From Kocuria sp. (GTDB lineage: Bacteria > Actinomycetota > Actinomycetes > Actinomycetales > Micrococcaceae), in the NCBI GenBank assembly GCA_030454085.1, contig JAKDJD010000062.1:1-10498 (forward strand): a stretch of DNA of 10,498 nucleotides. The letters run 5' to 3'. The position numbers and the translations under genes were made by a program. How positions within the stretch are numbered: position 1 is the stretch's first letter; each line of letters starts with the position of its first letter. Positions 1-6,700 of this stretch are shown one piece after another. The notes under the pieces were generated by a model, which was given only the letters and a program-made list of their open reading frames with translations, had not been told where the DNA came from and ran no database searches.

Positions 1-70
1 CTTTTAGGGCCCCGGGGGGTCACCCGCACCCCCCCCTGCCGGCCCCGGGGGGGCCCCGGGGGGGGCCCTT
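1..70. repeat. G/C homopolymer-rich inverted repeat downstream of xthA
   Basis: This stretch is made almost entirely of G and C runs. It is bounded by a perfect 8-bp inverted repeat, AGGGCCCC at 6-13 and GGGGCCCT at 62-69, with several internal GGCCCCGGGG blocks that could pair in more than one register. It lies just past the 3' end of the minus-strand xthA gene, so it could form a strong terminator-like hairpin for that transcript. There is no U-tract on the xthA side, and the only T run (2-5) is on the wrong strand for that. Runs of this kind are also prone to sequencing and assembly error, so the exact run lengths should not be trusted. No gene is visible in 1-124. Confidence 0.35.
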
Positions 71-124
71 CTGCGTCTCTGCAAGTCCAGACCGTGGAAT
101 CTCCTACCGAGTCCGGAGAGGGGT

Positions 125-931
125 CTACTCGATCTCGACCACCACGGGCAGGTGGTCCGAGGCGCCTTTGCCCTTGCGTTCCTCGCGGTCGTACCGCGCG
201 CCGGTGACCCGTTGGGCCAGAGCGGGGGAGTAGAGCTGGAAGTCGATCCGCATGCCTTCGTTCTTTGGGAAGCGCAGGGACGTGTAGTCCCAATACGTGT
301 AGTCCTTCTCGCCCTGAGTGTAGGGTCGGGCGACGTCGGTCATCCCCGCATCCTTCATGAATGAGTAGAAGGCGGCGCGTTCCGGGTCGGTCACGTGCGT
401 CATCTGATTCTCGCGGAAGAAGTCGATGTCCCAGACGTCGTCGTCCTGGGGAGCGACGTTCCAGTCCCCGACCAGCGCCAGCTGTGCCTCGGGATTCTCG
501 GCGAGCCATTTTTGCGTGTTCTCCCGCAGGACCTTGAGCCACTCGAGCTTGTACGCCATGTGCGGGTCGTCCAGGCCCCGCCCATTCGGGACGTAGAGGC
601 TCCAGACGCGGATCTCGCCGCAGGTCGCGGCGATCGCCCGTGCCTCCTGGACCTCTTCCTTGCCCGGTTTGCCGAACGCGGGCTGGCCGGGGAAGGTGCG
701 TTCGACGTCGTCGAGACCCACCCGGGAGGCGATGGCGACGCCGTTCCACTGGTTGAGCCCGAAATGGGCGACGTCGTACCCGAGACGCTCGAACACCGTG
801 AACGGGAAGTTCTCGTCCTTGGCCTTGGTTTCCTGGATCGCCAGAACGTCCACGTCCGAACGGTCCAGCCAGGCCTCGACGCGGTCGGCGCGGGCACGAA
901 TCGAGTTCACATTCCAGGTCGCAATTCTCAT
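125..931 (-). CDS. xthA: Exodeoxyribonuclease III (EEP-family AP endonuclease)
   Basis: This is a DNA-repair nuclease of the endonuclease/exonuclease/phosphatase superfamily. It cleaves 5' of abasic sites and removes 3'-blocking groups and 3'-terminal nucleotides in base-excision repair in the cytoplasm. The 268-aa length is normal for the family. All catalytic signatures are present: WNVNSIR (residues 6-12, Asn7), QETK with the metal-binding Glu34, SLYVPNG (Tyr113), GDWN (Asp156, Asn158), MRIDFQL (Asp230) and the terminal SDHLP (Asp259, His260). Starting at the ATG at 931 puts Asn7 and Glu34 exactly where E. coli ExoIII has them. The ATG also sits 7 nt after a TAGCCT -10-like hexamer. A GTG at 937 would add two residues and cannot be excluded. 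The gene is divergent from the catabolic genes and unrelated to them. Function is confident from motifs; the start is an inference. Confidence 0.95.
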   Translation of the reverse strand: MRIATWNVNSIRARADRVEAWLDRSDVDVLAIQETKAKDENFPFTVFERLGYDVAHFGLNQWNGVAIASRVGLDDVERTFPGQPAFGKPGKEEVQEARAIAATCGEIRVWSLYVPNGRGLDDPHMAYKLEWLKVLRENTQKWLAENPEAQLALVGDWNVAPQDDDVWDIDFFRENQMTHVTDPERAAFYSFMKDAGMTDVARPYTQGEKDYTYWDYTSLRFPKNEGMRIDFQLYSPALAQRVTGARYDREERKGKGASDHLPVVVEIE

Positions 932-944
932 GCTCACCAGGCTA
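929..944 (-). promoter_or_regulatory. Putative leaderless promoter and start of xthA
   Basis: On the minus strand, TAGCCT (944-939) is followed by 7 nt (GGTGAGC) and then ATG (931-929). TANNNT-N7-RTG is the known arrangement for leaderless transcripts in actinobacteria, where transcription begins at or next to the start codon. No convincing -35 hexamer is seen. The GGTGAG just before the ATG could alternatively act as a weak, closely spaced ribosome-binding site on a longer mRNA. Confidence 0.4.
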
Positions 945-978
945 CCGGCTTGCGCGGAATCGAACCGGAGCGACGGGT

Positions 979-1007
979 TTGGGGTGCGCTCGCGCCCAGG
1001 CTAGCGT
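979..1007 (+). promoter_or_regulatory. Weak sigma-70-type promoter for the SDR gene
   Basis: TTGGGG (979-984) and TAGCGT (1002-1007) are separated by 17 nt. They match the most conserved positions of the -35 (TTG) and -10 (TA...T) elements. A start near 1014 would leave a leader of about 64 nt before the ATG at 1078. This is the divergent intergenic space between xthA and the catabolic genes, so a plus-strand promoter is expected here. The match is only partial. Confidence 0.3.
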
Positions 1008-1077
1008 GATGGTGAGCACATTCTGGTCCGGGCGGCGCGACGTCGCCGGACCGCGACCCATCGTGGAAAGCAGGACC

Positions 1078-2049
1078 ATGTCCGAACAGTCGAATCCCCA
1101 GCAGCCCTCCTCGACCGGCCAGGTCTCCTCCGGTGCCGCCCCGACGCCGCCGACGTCGCCTTTCCGCCCGGATGTCCTGGCCGGGCAGAGCATCCTGGTG
1201 ACGGGCGGAGGGAGCGGCTTGGGCAAGGGCGTGGCGAAGCATTTCGCCGAGCACGGGGCGACGGTCCACATCTGGGGTCGCCGCGAGAGCGTCCTGACGG
1301 AAGCGGCGCAGGAGATCGAGGAGTCGGCCCGGGTGGGCGGCGCGGTGTACTTCCAGACCGTCGATGTTCGGGACCCGGACGCCGTCGACGCCGCCGTCGA
1401 AGAGATCTGGGCGCAACACGGGCCGCTCACCGCCGCGATGAACAACGCTGCGGGGAATTTCATCGCCCAGACCAAGGATCTGAGCCCTCGGGGATTCCAG
1501 GCCATCACCGACACGGTCATGAAGGGGTCCTACAACGTGACCCACTCCGTCGGGCGTCGCTGGATCGAACAGGGGCTCCCGGGCAATATCCTGTCGACCC
1601 TCGTCAGCTGGGTCTATACAGGCTCCGCCTACGTGGTCCCCTCGGCGATGGCCAAGTCCGCGGTGCACGCGATGACCATGTCCCTGGCCGTTGAATGGGC
1701 CAAGTACGGGATCCGTCTCAACGCGATAGCTCCCGGCCCCATCCCGACGGAGTTCACCTCTGTTGTGCTGAGTTCCAACAAGGATGGCCAAGGGGCTATG
1801 ACCGACGTCGAGTCCGTGCCCGCGCGCCGCGTCGGAACCGTCGAGGAGATGGGGAACCTGGGCATTTTCCTGCTATCCGGGTCCTGCGACTACATCACGG
1901 GCCAAACCATCACGATGGACGGCGGTCAGGTATTGGCCGGCCCTTCGACGTTCTCCGCGCTCACCGATCTCGACGATGCCGACTGGGCCGAGATTGCGGA
2001 AAAAGGCAAGAAGGCCGCGGCGGAATCCAAGAAACAGCGGAACACCTGA
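1078..2049 (+). CDS. 2,4-dienoyl-CoA reductase-type SDR oxidoreductase
   Basis: This is a short-chain dehydrogenase/reductase of the animal-type 2,4-dienoyl-CoA reductase (DECR) group. That group uses NADPH to reduce 2,4-dienoyl-CoA during degradation of unsaturated fatty acids. It is unrelated to the flavin enzyme FadH. The 323-aa protein has a disordered Pro/Ser-rich start (residues 1-28), the TGGGSGLG cofactor loop (42-49), NNAAGN (122-127) and PSAMAK (188-193). Ser189 and Lys193 stand where classical SDRs have the YxxxK pair, a DECR hallmark. The LNAIAPGPI, GRVGT-like and MDGGQVL segments and the acidic tail also follow the DECR pattern. The Tyr that DECR1 uses appears to be Trp178 here, with Tyr180 nearby. 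The ATG at 1078 is preferred over an in-frame start at 979 because the extra 33 residues look non-coding and a GGAAAGCAGG purine stretch lies just upstream. The gene ends 122 nt before mmsA and may be transcribed separately. Confidence 0.85.
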   Translation: MSEQSNPQQPSSTGQVSSGAAPTPPTSPFRPDVLAGQSILVTGGGSGLGKGVAKHFAEHGATVHIWGRRESVLTEAAQEIEESARVGGAVYFQTVDVRDPDAVDAAVEEIWAQHGPLTAAMNNAAGNFIAQTKDLSPRGFQAITDTVMKGSYNVTHSVGRRWIEQGLPGNILSTLVSWVYTGSAYVVPSAMAKSAVHAMTMSLAVEWAKYGIRLNAIAPGPIPTEFTSVVLSSNKDGQGAMTDVESVPARRVGTVEEMGNLGIFLLSGSCDYITGQTITMDGGQVLAGPSTFSALTDLDDADWAEIAEKGKKAAAESKKQRNT

Positions 2050-2083
2050 ACGCGCCGATGTTACGCGGCCGGTGGGTTGCGCA

Positions 2084-2113
2084 CTGGCACGGCTCGAAGC
2101 CGCTCGATAGCCT
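2084..2113 (+). promoter_or_regulatory. Putative mmsA promoter with operator-like palindrome in the spacer
   Basis: CTGGCA (2084-2089) and TAGCCT (2108-2113), 18 nt apart, resemble -35 and -10 elements; the same TAGCCT hexamer precedes xthA. The spacer contains a perfect odd-centred palindrome, CGGCT-CGA-AGCCG (2090-2102). A repressor bound there would cover the promoter. A start near 2120 would leave a leader of about 50 nt carrying the AAGGAG ribosome-binding site at 2157-2162. The hexamers are weak and this is a prediction only. Confidence 0.3.
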
Positions 2114-2138
2114 GTGACGTGGAACACGAATTGCGTGC

Positions 2139-2150
2139 GGGGTCGACCCC
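2139..2150. promoter_or_regulatory. 12-bp perfect palindrome upstream of mmsA RBS
   Basis: GGGGTCGACCCC is perfectly self-complementary. It lies 6 bp before the AAGGAG ribosome-binding site of mmsA and inside the predicted 5' leader. It could be a regulator half-site pair, but a palindrome of this length is expected by chance a few times in 10 kb of GC-rich DNA. Position is its main support. Confidence 0.2.
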
Positions 2151-2171
2151 CGTGGGAAGGAGTCCTCGAGC

Positions 2172-3683
2172 ATGGCCGATGGACAGGTCCAGGAACTCAC
2201 ACATTTCGTCGGGGGTCGCGAGACACCGGGGACTTCGGGGCGCTTTGGGGACGTGTACGATCCCAGCACCGGTCGGGTCACGGCCAAGGTTCCGCTCGCG
2301 ACAACCGACGAGGTCGACGCAGCGGTCCGCAACGCCAAGGAGGCGCAGAAGGGCTGGGCCGCGACCAACCCGCAGAAGCGGGCGCGCATCCTGGGGAAAT
2401 TCGTGAACCTCGCGAATGAGCACGCGGACGAGATCGCGGAGGCGCTGTCCCGTGAACACGGCAAGACCGTCCCGGACTCCCACGGTGACCTCCAGCGGGG
2501 CCTGGACGTCGTCGAGTTCGCGATGGGTGCACCGCACCTGCTCAAAGGGGAATTCAGCGACTCGGTGGGCACGGGCATCGACGTCTACTCGATGCGGCAG
2601 CCACTCGGCGTCGTCGCCGGTATCACTCCTTTCAATTTCCCGGCCATGATCCCGCTGTGGAAGGCCGGACCAGCCATCGCCGCGGGCAACGCCTTCGTGC
2701 TCAAACCCTCGGAACGCGACCCGTCCGTCCCCTTGATCCTGGCCCGCCTCTGGAAGGAAGCGGGCCTGCCGGACGGGATCTTCACCGTGGTCAACGGGGA
2801 CAAGGAATCGGTGGATGCTCTGCTGGACAACCCGGACATCGAGGCCGTCGGATTCGTCGGCTCGACGCCGATCGCCCAGAGCATCTACGAGCACGCAGCC
2901 CGGAAGGGCAAACGGGCCCAGTGCTTCGGCGGGGCCAAGAACCACATGATCATCATGCCGGACGCCGATCTGGATCAGGCCGCCGACGCCCTGATCGGCG
3001 CGGCCTTCGGATCCGCGGGAGAGCGCTGTATGGCGATCTCCGTGGCCGTGCCGGTCGGCGAGAAGACCGCGGACGCGTTGATGGACAAGCTCACGGAGAG
3101 GGCCTCGAAACTCCGCGTCGGCCCGTCCCTCGAGGAATCCTCGGACTTCGGCCCGCTGGTCTCGGCGGCGGCCAAGGAGCGGGTCGAGTCGGCCATCGCC
3201 CAGGGCGTCGAGGCCGGCGCTGAATTGGTCCTCGACGGCAGGGGCGCCCGGGTCGCAGGCCACGAGGAAGGGTTCTTCGTGGGCCCGACTTTGTTCGACC
3301 GGGTCACCCCGGACATGGACGTCTACCGTGAGGAAATCTTCGGACCTGTGCTGTCCGTACTGCGGGCCGCCGACTTCGAGGAGGCCCTCGAGCTCCCCAC
3401 CCGACACGAATACGGAAACGGCGTCTCGATCTTCACCCGTGACGGGGACACCGCACGCGAGTTTGCCCGCCAGGTCGACGTCGGCATGGTCGGAGTCAAC
3501 GTGCCGATCCCGGTTCCGATCGCGTACTACACCTTCGGTGGCTGGAAGGCTTCGGGCTTCGGCGACCTCAACCAGCACGGCCCCGATGCCTTCCGCTTCT
3601 ACACCAAGACCAAGACGGTGACCCAGCGGTGGCCTTCCGGGATCAAGGAAGGCGCCAGTTTCGTCATGCCGACCGGAAACTGA
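2172..3683 (+). CDS. mmsA: CoA-acylating methylmalonate-semialdehyde dehydrogenase
   Basis: This aldehyde dehydrogenase-superfamily enzyme oxidises methylmalonate semialdehyde with NAD+ and CoA, losing CO2, to give propionyl-CoA. It is the last step of distal valine degradation and also acts in the inositol and thymine branches. The 503-aa length is normal. Visible signatures are PFNFP (Asn155, oxyanion), KPSERDPS (NAD binding), GFVGSTPIA (around 230), GGAKNHMIIMPDAD and GSAGERCMA with the nucleophile Cys286. GGAKNH stands where ordinary aldehyde dehydrogenases carry the general-base Glu (the LELGG motif). Loss of that Glu is typical of the CoA-acylating subgroup. The C-terminal GGWKASGFGDLNQHG and FYTKTKTVTQRW segments are also characteristic. 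A strong AAGGAG lies 9 nt before the ATG. It heads the valine operon, with the hydrolase 88 nt downstream. Confidence 0.95.
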   Translation: MADGQVQELTHFVGGRETPGTSGRFGDVYDPSTGRVTAKVPLATTDEVDAAVRNAKEAQKGWAATNPQKRARILGKFVNLANEHADEIAEALSREHGKTVPDSHGDLQRGLDVVEFAMGAPHLLKGEFSDSVGTGIDVYSMRQPLGVVAGITPFNFPAMIPLWKAGPAIAAGNAFVLKPSERDPSVPLILARLWKEAGLPDGIFTVVNGDKESVDALLDNPDIEAVGFVGSTPIAQSIYEHAARKGKRAQCFGGAKNHMIIMPDADLDQAADALIGAAFGSAGERCMAISVAVPVGEKTADALMDKLTERASKLRVGPSLEESSDFGPLVSAAAKERVESAIAQGVEAGAELVLDGRGARVAGHEEGFFVGPTLFDRVTPDMDVYREEIFGPVLSVLRAADFEEALELPTRHEYGNGVSIFTRDGDTAREFARQVDVGMVGVNVPIPVPIAYYTFGGWKASGFGDLNQHGPDAFRFYTKTKTVTQRWPSGIKEGASFVMPTGN

Positions 3684-3771
3684 CGCGCGGGCGGGGTCAT
3701 GGACCGGCGTCGTCGGACAACCGGCCCCGCGCACAGTTGCCCACTACTGAATCGTTGCAGGAGGAGAATTC

Positions 3772-4854
3772 ATGGCCGATCAGCCTCAGGAACCCAGCGT
3801 CCTGACCGAAATTCGGGGACACCTCGGGCTCGTCACCCTCAACCGCCCCCGCGCGGTCAACGCGCTCAACGTCGAGATGATCCAGCTCATCAACCGCGCG
3901 CTCGACGAATTCGAGGCCGACGCCAACGTCACGTCCGTGGCCATTGTCGGCTCGGGGGACAGGGGGCTGTGCTCTGGCGGTGACGTCGTCGCCCTCTACA
4001 AGGCGGCCAGCGGCGGCGACGAGGCGATGGGTATCGACTTCTTCCGTCAGGAGTACGACTTCGATTACCGGATCTCACGCCTCTCGAAACCCTACGTTGC
4101 AGTGATGAACGGGTTGGTTCTGGGCGGAGGCATTGGCCTGTCCGTTCCCGGGTCGCACAGGATCGCCACCGACACGACCCGTACCGGTATGCCAGAGACT
4201 GGCATCGGTTTCTCGCCCGACGTCGGGGGCCTCAACTACCTGTCCCACGCACCGGGCCAGGCGGGCCGGCACATGGCGTTGACGGGGCTCCACGTGGACG
4301 GGGCGGACGCCGTTCACGCAGGCCTCGCCGACTTCTACGTCCCCGACGCCTCGATCGGCGACCTGCTCGCGGCGCTCGAGGGTATCGAGAACCCGGGGGA
4401 GGTTGCCACCACGATCCAGGAGTTCGGCGTCGAGCCTCCGGAATCCGGGCTCGAGGCGGCGAGCCGGTGGATCGACGAGGACTACGCCGCCGAGATGGCC
4501 GAGGAGATCCTGCACAACCTCGAGGCCAGGGTCGAGAAGGAACCCGAGAACGAACTCGCCGCCAAGGCCCTCAAGGCACTGCGCCGGAACAGTCCCACCG
4601 GGATGAAAACCGCGCTCGAGGGGCTCGCTCGCGCCGCCGACCAGTCTCTCGCGGAGACCCTTATTCAAGACTTCCGCACCAGCGGAAACGCGTTGTTTGC
4701 CCACGACATGGCCGAGGGCATTCGCGCACAAGTGATCGACAAGGATCGCAACCCCCAGTGGCAGCCGCAGGCGCTCGAGGACGTGGACCGGGAGCTCGTG
4801 CTGAGCTTCTTCGGGCCCGTGCCCGGCTACGACGACCTGCAACTGCCCCGTTGA
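3772..4854 (+). CDS. 3-hydroxyisobutyryl-CoA hydrolase (crotonase fold)
   Basis: This enzyme hydrolyses 3-hydroxyisobutyryl-CoA to free 3-hydroxyisobutyrate, the one CoA-releasing step in valine degradation, and so feeds MmsB. The 360-aa protein is longer than an enoyl-CoA hydratase and has the hydrolase-specific layout. An N-terminal crotonase core carries RAVNALN, GLCSGGD (65-71, oxyanion hole) and NGLVLGGGIGL (113-123). MPETGIGFSPDVGG follows, with Glu142 and Asp150 spaced eight apart, like the catalytic pair of the human hydrolase. The helical C-terminal region ends in the family motif IDKDRNPQWQP near residue 322 and LSFFGPVP. AGGAGGAG is well placed before the ATG at 3772. It sits between mmsA and mmsB. 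The family could also process related hydroxyacyl-CoAs, but the neighbours make the valine role by far the likeliest. Confidence 0.93.
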   Translation: MADQPQEPSVLTEIRGHLGLVTLNRPRAVNALNVEMIQLINRALDEFEADANVTSVAIVGSGDRGLCSGGDVVALYKAASGGDEAMGIDFFRQEYDFDYRISRLSKPYVAVMNGLVLGGGIGLSVPGSHRIATDTTRTGMPETGIGFSPDVGGLNYLSHAPGQAGRHMALTGLHVDGADAVHAGLADFYVPDASIGDLLAALEGIENPGEVATTIQEFGVEPPESGLEAASRWIDEDYAAEMAEEILHNLEARVEKEPENELAAKALKALRRNSPTGMKTALEGLARAADQSLAETLIQDFRTSGNALFAHDMAEGIRAQVIDKDRNPQWQPQALEDVDRELVLSFFGPVPGYDDLQLPR

Positions 4855-4866
4855 AGGAGAATTGGC

Positions 4867-5763
4867 ATGAAGATCGCATTTCTTGGCCTGGGAAACATGG
4901 GCGGCCACATGGCGAGGAACCTCAAGGAGGCGGGCTACGACGTCGTGGCCTACGACCTCGTGGACGAGGCGCGCCGCGCAACGGAGCGTGACGGGATCGA
5001 GATCTCCGCGTCGGGCGAGGAAGCCGCGGCCGGAGCGGACGTCGTCATCACGATGTTCCCCGCCGGCAAGCACGTCATCTCCGCCTACCGGGGCGAGAAC
5101 AATGACGGCTTGCTCTCGGCGGCACCCGAGAACACCCTGTTCATCGACTGCTCGACCATCAGCGTGGACGAGGCGCGAGAAGCCGCTGGCCTGGTGCACG
5201 ACGCCGGGCATCGTGCGCTGGACGCCCCGGTTTCGGGCGGAACCGCGGGGGCCGAGAACGGGACGCTGACGTTCATGGTTGGTGGGCCGCAGGAGAACTT
5301 CGACGCCGCCCATCCGTTGTTCGATGCGATGGGCAAGAAAGTGGTCCACTGCGGCGACAACGGGGCAGGCCAGGCGGCGAAATGCTGCAACAACATGTTG
5401 TTGGCGATCACCACAATCGGTGCGTGCGAAGCCTTCACCCTGGGTGAGAGGCTCGGCCTGACGGACCAGGCGCTGTTTGACGTGATGTCCACGTCCGCCG
5501 CGCAGTGCTGGTCCGTGACCACGAACTGCCCGGTCCCCGGACCGGTTCCCACCAACCCGGCCAGCAACGAGTACAAACCCGGGTTCGCTACGGCACTGAT
5601 GGCCAAGGACCTGGGACTCGCCGTGTCCGCCCTGGAGTCCACCGGGACCGAGGCTTCATTCGGTCGCGCGGCCCACGAGGCGTACACGAAGTTCCTGGAC
5701 GAGGGACACGGTGACCTCGACTTTTCTGCAATCATCCGAACGATGGGAGAGAACCAAGCATGA
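4867..5763 (+). CDS. mmsB: 3-hydroxyisobutyrate dehydrogenase
   Basis: This NAD-dependent dehydrogenase oxidises 3-hydroxyisobutyrate, released by the preceding hydrolase, to methylmalonate semialdehyde, the substrate of MmsA. It belongs to the beta-hydroxyacid dehydrogenase family. The 298-aa protein has the dinucleotide motif [10 protein letters not shown] from residue 7, DCSTISV, the substrate-binding loop [16 protein letters not shown] (119-134, Ser123 and Gly124), and [11 protein letters not shown] with the catalytic Lys172. The [18 protein letters not shown] and MAKDLGLA segments are typical of true 3-hydroxyisobutyrate dehydrogenases, as opposed to tartronate-semialdehyde or 6-phosphogluconate relatives. 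Its AAGGAG overlaps the stop region of the hydrolase gene, 12 nt upstream. Its own TGA overlaps the ATG of the next gene (ATGA, 5760-5763). Both suggest coupled translation. Confidence 0.95.
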   Translation: MKIAFLGLGNMGGHMARNLKEAGYDVVAYDLVDEARRATERDGIEISASGEEAAAGADVVITMFPAGKHVISAYRGENNDGLLSAAPENTLFIDCSTISVDEAREAAGLVHDAGHRALDAPVSGGTAGAENGTLTFMVGGPQENFDAAHPLFDAMGKKVVHCGDNGAGQAAKCCNNMLLAITTIGACEAFTLGERLGLTDQALFDVMSTSAAQCWSVTTNCPVPGPVPTNPASNEYKPGFATALMAKDLGLAVSALESTGTEASFGRAAHEAYTKFLDEGHGDLDFSAIIRTMGENQA

Positions 5764-6566
5764 GCGAACAGACAGCATCCCAGGATTCGGGACAACACGA
5801 GGGCGTGATCCGGACCGAGACGCGCGACGGCGTCGGCGTGATTCGGCTCAACCGGCCGAAGGCCCTCAACGCGCTGAACTACGACACCATGGTGGCGGTC
5901 GTGGACGCCGCCGAAGCCTGGGAACGGGACGAGAACATTTCGGCCATCGTGCTGACCGGGTCCGAGAAAGCATTTGCCGCGGGCGCGGACATCAAGGAGA
6001 TGTCTTCCAAAAGCTATACCGAGATGTACCAGAGCGACTGGTTCGCCCAGTGGCAGAGGCTCACCCAGGTGCGGCTCCCGGTGATCGCCGCGGTCAACGG
6101 GTATGCGCTCGGGGGCGGCTGCGAGCTCGCGATGATGTGCGACATCATTGTCGCCGGTGAGGGCGCGAAATTCGGTCAGCCGGAAATCAACCTCGGTGTC
6201 ATTCCCGGTATGGGCGGGTCCCAGCGACTGACCCGCGCTGTGGGCAAGGCCAAAGCCATGGACATGATCTTGACCGCCCGGAACATCGGCGCCGACGAGG
6301 CCGAGCGGGCGGGTCTGGTTTCGCGGGTCGTCGCGGACGACGCCGTGGTCGACACCGCCCTGCAGATCGCGGACACGATCGCGCAGAAGTCTCGGCCAGC
6401 GGCCATGATCGCGAAGGAAGCGGTCGGGGCGGCCTTTGAAACGCCCCTCGCCCAGGGGCTCACCTTCGAACGGCGGGTCTTCCACTCGCTCTTCGCGACC
6501 GAGGACCAGAAAGAAGGCATGGCGGCCTTCGCCGAACGCCGCGACCCGACGTTCAAGAACAGGTAA
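5760..6566 (+). CDS. Enoyl-CoA hydratase (probable methacrylyl-CoA hydratase)
   Basis: This classic crotonase adds water across a 2-enoyl-CoA double bond. In this operon the expected substrate is methacrylyl-CoA, giving the 3-hydroxyisobutyryl-CoA that the hydrolase then uses. The 268-aa length is normal. It has [11 protein letters not shown], the oxyanion loop [22 protein letters not shown] with Glu122 and [16 protein letters not shown] with Glu142. The two glutamates are 20 residues apart, as in the rat mitochondrial enzyme (Glu144 and Glu164), so it should be a true hydratase rather than an isomerase. The first 14 residues are polar and weakly conserved in style. The ATG overlaps the mmsB stop by 4 nt, and GGGAGAG lies just upstream inside mmsB. 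It is the last gene of the operon, followed by a palindromic repeat. Straight-chain crotonyl-CoA hydration is an equally possible activity. Confidence 0.93.
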   Translation: MSEQTASQDSGQHEGVIRTETRDGVGVIRLNRPKALNALNYDTMVAVVDAAEAWERDENISAIVLTGSEKAFAAGADIKEMSSKSYTEMYQSDWFAQWQRLTQVRLPVIAAVNGYALGGGCELAMMCDIIVAGEGAKFGQPEINLGVIPGMGGSQRLTRAVGKAKAMDMILTARNIGADEAERAGLVSRVVADDAVVDTALQIADTIAQKSRPAAMIAKEAVGAAFETPLAQGLTFERRVFHSLFATEDQKEGMAAFAERRDPTFKNR

Positions 6567-6573
6567 CCCCTCC

Positions 6574-6700
6574 GCGAGGTGGCAGCGTGGTGCGGGTCCG
6601 GCCGGGTCCGTCCCACGAGGTGGCAGTGTGGTGCGGTTTTGTGCACGGGAGTGCCGTCTCGGCGGCTCGGCCGTACATGGTTGTCACGTCGCCACCTCGC
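6574..6700. repeat. Nested palindromic repeat between convergent genes (outer palindrome)
   Basis: The outer arms are at 6574-6593 and 6681-6700. GCGAGGTGGC (6574-6583) is the perfect reverse complement of GCCACCTCGC (6691-6700), and CGTG pairs further in, giving about 14 of 20 paired positions. Within it sits a second palindrome (6616-6661) built from the same arm sequence. The left arm at 6575-6595 and the inner left arm at 6616-6636 are direct copies that differ at one base in 21. The element fills the space between the enoyl-CoA hydratase and Gfo/Idh genes, and its right arm runs into the end of the latter. It probably terminates transcription from both sides. The structure resembles REP/MITE-type dispersed elements; no transposase is nearby. 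Confidence 0.6.
6616..6661. repeat. Inner palindromic repeat unit
   Basis: The left arm (6616-6636) begins CGAGGTGGCAGTG and the right arm (6641-6661) ends TGCCGTCTCG. The arms pair imperfectly, with about two thirds identity between one arm and the reverse complement of the other, and a short TTTT-containing loop. A related element with the same arm start and the internal GCACGGGA.TGCC core occurs at 10421-10477. Repetition at a second intergenic site supports a dispersed family over a chance hairpin. Confidence 0.55.

Noticed and set aside
979..1077. Earlier in-frame start for the SDR gene
   Set aside because: It would include the predicted promoter and 33 residues unlike the family; the ATG at 1078 has a purine-rich upstream stretch.
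2085..2101. TGGCAC as a sigma-54 (-24) element
   Set aside because: The required TTGC element is absent at the right spacing, and sigma-54 is not expected in actinobacteria.
3685..3732. GCGCGGG / CCCGCGC inverted repeat between mmsA and the hydrolase gene
   Set aside because: Only a 7-bp stem with a 34-nt loop; expected by chance at this GC content and inside an apparent operon.
2061..3734. Long minus-strand open frame (557 codons) opposite mmsA
   Set aside because: It is the antisense shadow of mmsA in GC-rich DNA. Its translation is Arg/Asp/Gly/Val-rich with no recognisable domain, while the plus strand has complete catalytic motifs and a good ribosome-binding site.
4075..6485. Two overlapping minus-strand open frames opposite the hydrolase, mmsB and enoyl-CoA hydratase genes
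   Set aside because: Shadows of well-supported plus-strand genes; low-complexity translations without domains or start signals.
6574..6700. CRISPR-like array reading of the repeated arms
   Set aside because: The copies are arranged as inverted pairs with unequal spacing and no cas genes nearby; a palindromic intergenic element explains them better.
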